Source of the DNA: Methanobacteriota archaeon
Lineage (GTDB): Archaea > Methanobacteriota > Methanobacteria > Methanobacteriales > Methanobacteriaceae
Length of the DNA: 19,454 nt
Reading direction: 5' to 3'
Assembly: GCA_023409695.1 (NCBI GenBank)
Contig: JAEYQZ010000133.1
Coordinates: 1 to 19,454 of the forward strand
The notes beneath the pieces are model-generated. The model was not told where the DNA came from. It did no database searches and saw only the letters and a list, made by a program, of their open reading frames with translations. Every line of letters starts with the position of its first letter. The first letter of the stretch is position 1. The translations under genes and the position numbers were made by a program. This document shows, piece by piece, positions 14,745-19,454 of the stretch.

Positions 14745-15291
14745 ATAGAATGTGTATTTACTAAAGATTTTGTTTTTTTATTTGATAAAAAATAGAATTA
14801 TTTTTTTAGATAACTCCAGATGTATAAAACAAATCTATATCAATATTTAAATCATATTTTAATTTAAAATGTTTTAGAACATGCTTTTAGATTTTATATT
14901 AATCTTTAAGTACTTTTTAGGTATCCATTAATTTATTTATAATATTTGTGATGTGTAAGATATGTGTATATGTGTTATACATACACATTAATGTGTGTTA
15001 AAGTTGTTTAAGTGTGATTTCATTTATACGTATTCAACATACTTGCACTTAGCCTTCAGGATTTGGATACATCTTCTAGAAAGTGCATGAAATTTTACAC
15101 TTGAAATGCATGTCTAAATTTGAATCATAAAAAATTGTTATAATCAAGTTTTTATACTTGATCTTCCAATTCACTTTATACTAATTTTAAAGTGGATGTA
15201 ACTTTTTATTATGTGAAGATTAATAAAGGAGTTATAATAAACTGAATAAGAGTTAAATCCGAGAGTAAAAAAATCAGAAAAGGGATATAAA
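14745..15291. other. 550-base regulatory/non-coding stretch before the ferredoxin operon
   Basis: No gene seen. It holds a GT/AC-rich imperfect palindrome (TGTGTAT at 14963-14969, ATACACA at 14981-14987), then two perfect 7-bp hairpins in a row: ATCAAGT/ACTTGAT at 15143-15162 and CACTTTA/TAAAGTG at 15172-15194. A TATA-like TTATAATAAAC at about 15232-15242 probably starts the ferredoxin operon. The hairpins could be operators for that promoter or terminators of upstream transcription. Confidence 0.45.
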
Positions 15292-15462
15292 ATGAAGATA
15301 GTTAGAGAATGGTGTATGTATTGTGGTGAATGCGCAGGCGTATGCCCAAGATGCCTGATTGAAGTAGGCGAGGCAACCATAACGTTTGATGAAAGTTCAT
15401 GTAAAGATTGTGAAATATGCGTACAGGCATGCCCAGTGCGTGCTTTAATAAAAGAAGAATAA
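15292..15462 (+). CDS. Two-cluster [4Fe-4S] ferredoxin, partner of geranylgeranyl reductase
   Basis: A 56-residue bacterial-type ferredoxin. The first cluster motif is CMYCGECAGVCP (C-x2-C-x2-C-x3-CP), the second is CKDCEICVQACP, each followed by the usual basic/hydrophobic turn. Start ATG 15292 has an AGGGAT ribosome site. Its stop is nine bases before the ATG of the geranylgeranyl reductase gene, whose ribosome site (GGTGA) starts right after the stop, so the two form an operon. In Methanosarcina an adjacent ferredoxin is known to support full reduction of archaeal lipids by this reductase; the same pairing here makes electron delivery to the reductase the likely role. Confidence 0.9.
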   Translation: MKIVREWCMYCGECAGVCPRCLIEVGEATITFDESSCKDCEICVQACPVRALIKEE

Positions 15463-15471
15463 GGTGAATTA

Positions 15472-16656
15472 ATGTTAATTGAAACTGATGTTCTAGTAAT
15501 TGGGGCAGGTCCCGCAGGTTCATCTGCCGCCAAACACGCTGCTTTAAACGGTGCAGATGTGTTAATGATTGAAAAAAAATCTGAAATAGGCGCTCCTAAA
15601 AGATGTGCCGAAGGTGTATCCAAGGATGGTTTAATTGAATTAGGCGTAGAGCCAAGCAGCAGGTGGATAACTTCAGAAATCGATGGAGTACGTCTTGTGT
15701 CCCCAAACGGAACAGATGTATGGCTCACTGAAGACACAGTAAAACTTCCAGAAATGGGGTATGTAATAGAAAGAAAGGTCTTTGATAAGCACATGGCTAT
15801 GGACGCTGCAAGAGCAGGTGCAGATATAATGATCAAGACTCTTGCTAAAGGCTTAGAAAGGAAAGACGGCCATGTAATTGTAAAAGCAGAACGCATGGGA
15901 GAAGAGTTTGAAATTAAAGCAAAAATAGTTATAGGTGCAGACGGCCCAGAATCAAGAGTTGGAAGATGGGGCGGCCTTAAAACTGCAGTCAAACCTAAAG
16001 ATATGGAATCTGGTGCTCAGTTTGAAATGGTTGGTGTAGAAATGGAAAGCGACACCGCATTAGAATTTTACTTTGGAGATGTTGCCCCTGGAGGGTATGC
16101 ATGGGTATTTCCAAAGGGAAAAGACATTGCAAATGTCGGTCTTGCAGTTATATCCACATTAACAGAAAAAAGCGCCTACGAGCACCTTCTTGACTTTGTA
16201 AAAAACTGCCCTACAACTAAAAATGCTACAGCAGTGGAACTCAATATAGGTGGAGACCCTGTAGGTGGAATCCTTAAAAAAATAGCCACTGATAATGTTA
16301 TGGTTGTAGGAGATGCTGGTGGAATGGTAAATCCTTTAACTGGTGGAGGTATAATAAGCGGTATGCAGGGCGGCCGTATTGCCGGTCAAATCGCTGCTGC
16401 AGCAGTTAAAGACAATGATTTCTCTGAAAAAAGGCTTGCAGAGTATGGAAAACGCTGCAAAGAAGAAATTGGGGATTCATTTAATAAATACATGAAGTCA
16501 AGAAGCTATCTTGAAAGTCTTTCAAATGAAGAATTAGACTCAATAGCAGAAGTATTCAGGGAAACTGAATTTGAAAAGATAAGTACAAGCGAACTTATCA
16601 AAGTACTGGTTAAAGTATCTCCTAAAGCTTTATTGAAGCTTGGAAAATTATTCTAA
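15472..16656 (+). CDS. Geranylgeranyl (digeranylgeranylglycerophospholipid) reductase
   Basis: A 394-residue flavoprotein that saturates the geranylgeranyl chains of archaeal membrane lipids. It shows the N-terminal FAD-binding motif GAGPAGSSAA (11-20) with an acidic residue at the end of the second strand (IEKK), the conserved cysteine block PKRCAEGVS (about 42-50), the IGADGPESRVGRW motif in the middle and the second FAD motif GDAGGMVNPLTGGGI. Length and motif order are normal for the archaeal GGR family. It is translated from a GGTGA ribosome site in an operon with the preceding ferredoxin. A strong terminator follows directly. The minus-strand frame 15171-15992 is its shadow. Confidence 0.95.
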   Translation: MLIETDVLVIGAGPAGSSAAKHAALNGADVLMIEKKSEIGAPKRCAEGVSKDGLIELGVEPSSRWITSEIDGVRLVSPNGTDVWLTEDTVKLPEMGYVIERKVFDKHMAMDAARAGADIMIKTLAKGLERKDGHVIVKAERMGEEFEIKAKIVIGADGPESRVGRWGGLKTAVKPKDMESGAQFEMVGVEMESDTALEFYFGDVAPGGYAWVFPKGKDIANVGLAVISTLTEKSAYEHLLDFVKNCPTTKNATAVELNIGGDPVGGILKKIATDNVMVVGDAGGMVNPLTGGGIISGMQGGRIAGQIAAAAVKDNDFSEKRLAEYGKRCKEEIGDSFNKYMKSRSYLESLSNEELDSIAEVFRETEFEKISTSELIKVLVKVSPKALLKLGKLF

Positions 16657-16659
16657 TTC

Positions 16660-16682
16660 GGATCAATTTTTGATCCTTTTTT
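16660..16682 (+). terminator. Terminator of the ferredoxin-GGR operon
   Basis: A perfect 7-bp stem GGATCAA/TTGATCC with a 3-base loop starts four bases after the GGR stop and is followed by six T residues (16677-16682). Confidence 0.8.
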
Positions 16683-16723
16683 CTATTTGATAAATTTTCG
16701 AGAATCGCATTTTTTTAATTTTT

Positions 16724-17521
16724 TTAAAATAGAATAATTAGAATAACTATTAAAAAGAATACCATTGCGACCTGATGATATAAAATGTCAGCAATCTGGG
16801 TCATTTTATCTTTATCTATATAAACAGAAAGATATAATGGTATTGCAGCTAAAAATGACGGTAAAATCGCAACTGCAAACTGGATAATATTCATGTCTCC
16901 GGTGTACAGTACATAAATTAAACTTACACCCGCCACGGCCCCTACAATACTTGCAGAAATTTGTTTTGATTTATACATAACATAAGTCGCCATTCCTGCC
17001 ATGTACATGAAAAAATAAACACTTAATGGAACTAAAAGCACGTTACCTAGCAGTACGCAACAGGAAGCGATTCTTAAAACGCTGTTTGTGGCAGTACTTG
17101 TAAAAGGTGCATACACCGTATCTTTAAGTCTTACTGGAGGTAATGTATAAATCAGCTGATTTAAAAGCATTAATCCTAAAATTATAGTAAATAACGGATC
17201 TAAAGTTGTTAATGCAATTATAAATACTGCAACTATTAGAAAACTGGAGAAAATCAATATCCACTTTTCATCGACATTATTTTGAATAAAAGCCCTATTT
17301 CTTTTGGTGTAATCTTTTTTGTCTACTTCAAGATCAGTTAAATCATTCAGGCTGTATAATGCTCCCCATAGTACTGAAACAAGTAAAAGACCTTCCAATA
17401 TTTCAAAAGGGTTTGTAATTGTCATCCCTGAAAAATAAGCATATGTAAGGGCAAGCAAATATGCATTGAAGTTTTTAGATGCCCATGATAGTCTTGTAGA
17501 TTTAATAAGGGTTTTTATCAT
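16724..17521 (-). CDS. UbiA-superfamily prenyltransferase-like membrane protein (atypical)
   Basis: A 265-residue protein with about eight membrane segments. The first Asp motif of UbiA prenyltransferases is clear: NDLTDLEVD (59-67), followed by KKDYTKRNRAF as in the usual R-x-N-R-P block, and YTLPPVRLKD (125-134) is the family's Y-x-x-P-P-x-R-x-K loop. The second Asp-rich motif expected near residues 180-190 is not there (MATYVMYKSKQIS), so either another residue binds Mg-prenyl diphosphate or the protein has lost or changed activity. Start ATG 17521 has a GAGGAT ribosome site; a TATA-like AAAATATAC lies at about 17550-17560. It converges on the GGR operon, which hints at isoprenoid lipid or quinone-type metabolism, but the substrate is unknown. 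Confidence 0.75.
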   Translation of the reverse strand: MIKTLIKSTRLSWASKNFNAYLLALTYAYFSGMTITNPFEILEGLLLVSVLWGALYSLNDLTDLEVDKKDYTKRNRAFIQNNVDEKWILIFSSFLIVAVFIIALTTLDPLFTIILGLMLLNQLIYTLPPVRLKDTVYAPFTSTATNSVLRIASCCVLLGNVLLVPLSVYFFMYMAGMATYVMYKSKQISASIVGAVAGVSLIYVLYTGDMNIIQFAVAILPSFLAAIPLYLSVYIDKDKMTQIADILYHQVAMVFFLIVILIILF

Positions 17522-17600
17522 CTTTTATCCTCATTACATACTCAACATGATTAGTGTGTATATTTTGTAGTTTGACTCTAGTGCTGAAAAAAATTTAATC

Positions 17601-18347
17601 TTATTTTTTGAGGGCATCACATATAAATCTTGGTTTGTGGCCATATTTCTGCATATATTGCTTAACAGTTTCAATATCTGCATCTTTAACATGCATTTTT
17701 ACAATTTCTATAGTTTCTTTTTCTGAATACCGTATAACAACAATATCAAAAAATATATTGAGTAGATTTACAAGAATTTTTGAAAATAAGCCCAGATCTG
17801 AAAATAAATCGTATTTTTTCCCCATTATATGAATTCGCCATGCAGTCTGTAAAATAATATTTATATTTTTAAAGTATTTTCTGTGTTTTATATATTCAGC
17901 TATGCATAGTAAATAAAAATAAATGGCTTTAAAACCGGCATGGTATGTCCATTTACTGAAACCTACATAGTTAGGGTCTAAATTGTGCAAATCATGAAAA
18001 CTATCTGCAATTAAAACTGCATCATATTCTGAAAGCTTTCTATAAATTTCTTCTTTTGATTCTACTCCTAAATCTTCACCTAATCCTTCAAACATGGTGT
18101 TAAAAACCTGTTTTGAGCTTGAATTTACTGATTTTAAGCGGAATTTCAAATCGTATACATTTAAATTAAGATCACTTATGGCATGATAAATATTTGCTGA
18201 TTTGCCGGTACCAGGCGCTCCGATTACGTGGACTATTTTCCCCTTGCCTTTTTTTAAACTTTCCATTACTTTACAAAGTTTTAGGTAGCAATCGGTAATT
18301 AAGAAAAGTTCATTATCGCCTGCAGAACTTACTTTATATTTTTCCAT
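17601..18347 (-). CDS. Uncharacterised P-loop ATPase (248 aa)
   Basis: A soluble single-domain ATPase of AAA+/STAND type. Walker A is GAPGTGKSA (43-51); the probable Walker B is YDAVLIADSFHD (108-119), with Ser after the Asp instead of the usual Glu; a sensor-like strand INIILQTAWRIH follows at about 162-173. The C-terminal part (ETIEIVKMHVKDADIETVKQ...) is helical and resembles an AAA+ lid. I do not recognise the family; Orc/Cdc6-like and KAP/NACHT-like relatives are possible. There is no ribosome site, but a TATA box (ATTTATATAC at about 18371-18380) is 26-29 bases before ATG 18347, so the mRNA is probably leaderless. It lies 79 bases upstream of the UbiA-like gene, same strand, with a T-run between. 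Confidence 0.7.
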   Translation of the reverse strand: MEKYKVSSAGDNELFLITDCYLKLCKVMESLKKGKGKIVHVIGAPGTGKSANIYHAISDLNLNVYDLKFRLKSVNSSSKQVFNTMFEGLGEDLGVESKEEIYRKLSEYDAVLIADSFHDLHNLDPNYVGFSKWTYHAGFKAIYFYLLCIAEYIKHRKYFKNINIILQTAWRIHIMGKKYDLFSDLGLFSKILVNLLNIFFDIVVIRYSEKETIEIVKMHVKDADIETVKQYMQKYGHKPRFICDALKK

Positions 18348-18402
18348 AGAGTAATGTTTTGATTTTAAAAGTATATAAATACAGATAACCGGTAAAATAG
18401 CT

Positions 18403-18472
18403 GTTTCAACATTGAAACCTTTACAATAATATTTTAAGTTACTGAATTAATCATTTAAATTATTGTAGGTTT
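18403..18472. promoter_or_regulatory. Nested inverted repeats in the divergent region before the rubredoxin fusion
   Basis: GTTTCAA-CA-TTGAAAC (18403-18418) is a perfect 7-bp palindrome with a 2-base centre. It overlaps a longer inverted repeat in which AAACCT and ACAATAAT (18415-18430) match the complement of TTTAAATTATTGTAGGTTT (18454-18472) apart from a few inserted bases. These lie just upstream of the TATA box of the ATPase gene (18371-18380) and could be a repressor site plus a transcribed hairpin. Confidence 0.4.
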
Positions 18473-18581
18473 ATAATTGAAAAATATTCTCAGGAAATTC
18501 AGTTATGGATCAATCCTATTTTTTAAATCCATATTTTTAATGATTTAAAACTTTTAAAAGCAGGAAACTTTATAATATGGC

Positions 18582-18835
18582 ATGGAATATTTTATTACTT
18601 TTTAGGATCATATTAATGTATAATAGTAAGTTCATGACAGAAATGGCTGTATTGTACACAGCTGCACTGCTTTGCAGTTTATATGGAATATAAAGGTTTT
18701 TAATATAACGAAAGAAAAAGTTTTAAGTTGTATGGAAATTTAAAATGGCGCGGTGACTCCAATGGCTAAATATGGATGTACTGCACACAATATTGGGGAT
18801 TGCAGTTCACTGGAATGGATTTTTTTAATATATGT
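18582..18835 (+). repeat. Two decayed tandem copies (A, B) of the rubredoxin-fusion promoter/start region
   Basis: The leader of the gene at 18895 occurs three times in tandem. The upstream block (ATGGAATATTTTATTA... TTTTAGGATCATATTAATGT) at 18836-18878 is repeated at 18582-18624 with about five mismatches and no gaps. Start-codon regions occur at 18643 (A), 18762 (B) and 18895 (C), spaced 119 and 133 bases. A and B share ATGGCT, TTGCAGTT, GGAAT and TTTTTAATATA. B and C share CGGTGA(C/T)TCC, ATGGC, AAATAT and GATGTACTG. Only C goes on into a full gene; A and B are eroded. Confidence 0.65.
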
Positions 18836-18890
18836 ATGGAATATTTTATTAAATTTTAGGATCATATTAATGTTTAAAATAATACGGTGA
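18762..18890 (+). pseudogene. Truncated rubredoxin start (copy B), possibly a leader ORF
   Basis: The frame begins MAKYGCTAHNIG, clearly matching MAKYRCTVCNYV of the intact gene downstream, and even has its own CGGTGA ribosome site at 18751. The second cysteine of the first rubredoxin knuckle is lost (CTAH instead of CTVC) and homology ends after about 12 codons. The frame then runs through the next promoter copy and stops with a TGA (18888-18890) that lies inside the GGTGAT ribosome site of the intact gene. It is probably a duplication relic; translation through it could, however, affect the downstream start. Confidence 0.55.
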
Positions 18891-18894
18891 TTCC

Positions 18895-19454
18895 ATGGCG
18901 AAATATAGATGTACTGTATGTAATTATGTGTATGATGAAGAAAAGGAAGGTACTAAATTTGAAGATTTGCCTGAAAACTGGACCTGTCCAGTTTGTAATT
19001 CTCCAAAGAGTGAATTTGTACTGCTAACTGAAGAAGTTAGGGAACTTAAGGAGGGCGAATCAACAGTCTCTGATGTTTTAGTAGAACAAATGGCCGAATG
19101 GGGAGTAGAATATGTGTTTGGAATACCTGGAACTTCATCTTTGGGAGTTATAGATGCAATACGAAAAAATGAAAAGATTAAATACATACAGGTACGTCAT
19201 GAGGAATCAGCGGCATTTATGGCATCTGCCTACGGTAAATTAAAAGGGCATGTGTCAGCGTGCCTGACTGTAGCAGGGCCTGGTGCTACTAATTTAGCTA
19301 CTGGACTTTACGATGCTAAGCTGGATCATTCTCCTGTTTTAGCACTTACTGGAATGGTAAAAAGACAGCTAATTGGCCCTGGATCTTTCCAAGAAATAGA
19401 TCAGCATTCCTTCTTTAAGCCGATAACCATATTTGATGAGATATTGATGTCTGA
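18895..19454 (+). CDS. Rubredoxin-TPP-dependent enzyme fusion, 5' part (runs off right edge)
   Basis: The visible 186 codons start with a rubredoxin-type domain: CTVC (6-9) and CPVC (31-34) around YDEEKEGTKFEDLPENWT, with a loop shorter than in free rubredoxins. A short linker (about 44-57) leads into the N-terminal pyrimidine-binding domain of a thiamine-diphosphate enzyme of the acetolactate synthase/pyruvate oxidase type: VFGIPGTSSLGVIDAI, the catalytic Glu in RHEESAAFMASAYGK, GPGATNLATGLYDA and FQEIDQHSFF. The enzyme probably acts on a 2-oxo acid, with the rubredoxin iron passing electrons; the exact reaction cannot be told from this part. ATG 18895 has a GGTGAT ribosome site that also contains the stop of copy B. 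The 3' end is outside the window. Confidence 0.85.
   Translation, partial: MAKYRCTVCNYVYDEEKEGTKFEDLPENWTCPVCNSPKSEFVLLTEEVRELKEGESTVSDVLVEQMAEWGVEYVFGIPGTSSLGVIDAIRKNEKIKYIQVRHEESAAFMASAYGKLKGHVSACLTVAGPGATNLATGLYDAKLDHSPVLALTGMVKRQLIGPGSFQEIDQHSFFKPITIFDEILMS

Noticed and set aside
15171..15992. 273-codon minus-strand frame
   Set aside because: Overlaps the ferredoxin and geranylgeranyl reductase genes, which are unmistakable on the plus strand.
1..19454. CRISPR array or insertion sequence
   Set aside because: No regularly spaced direct repeats of array type and no transposase-like protein on either strand; the repeats at 18582-18890 are decayed gene-start copies, not spacers.

Overview
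The window looks archaeal, most likely a Methanobacterium-like methanogen of the Methanobacteriales. The genes that point there are a geranylgeranyl reductase (archaeal lipid saturation) paired with its ferredoxin, a tRNA-Thr with U73 and no encoded CCA, TATA-box promoters (several apparently leaderless), GGTGA/GGAGG ribosome sites, methanogen-type histidine-kinase and PsbP-like proteins, and a radical SAM enzyme with small Cys-rich peptides. The DNA is very AT-rich. No database search was possible, so all names rest on motifs and family knowledge.

Layout. 1-203: start of a zinc-ribbon protein leaving the left edge. 1055-5621: a probable integrated genetic element, all on the minus strand. 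It has a two-gene operon (100-aa unknown protein, then a 706-aa P-loop ATPase with a C-terminal winged helix, probably its replication protein) behind a strong palindromic operator abutting a TATA box, followed by a repeat-rich non-coding region and a tyrosine recombinase with a coiled-coil tail. Next to the recombinase start is a histidine-kinase 3' end (5690-5956) cut inside its ATPase domain, so the right junction of the element may lie at about 5622-5690. 5962-11720: exoD-like membrane protein, a Met-rich small protein, several small charged unknown proteins (two are diverged paralogs), tRNA-Thr(CGU) with a candidate ncRNA just upstream, a CsbD-like mini-protein and LemA. 11883-14744: an exported PsbP-like protein, then a radical SAM/SPASM enzyme flanked by two paralogous peptides of 57 and 55 residues with paired CPKCG / CTKCGYVF motifs. 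15292-16656: ferredoxin plus geranylgeranyl reductase operon with a clear terminator. 16724-18347: divergent UbiA-like prenyltransferase and an unrecognised P-loop ATPase. 18582-19454: three tandem, progressively intact copies of a promoter/start region; only the last leads into a rubredoxin-TPP-enzyme fusion that leaves the right edge.

How the genes work together. The radical SAM enzyme and two Cys-rich peptides form the best candidate for an uncharacterised system: an enzyme with its likely peptide substrates, one of them duplicated and divergently transcribed. The ferredoxin probably supplies electrons to the reductase that saturates archaeol chains. The recombinase and ATPase operon look like the integration and replication parts of a plasmid- or virus-like element. 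The rest are separate housekeeping or unknown transcription units.
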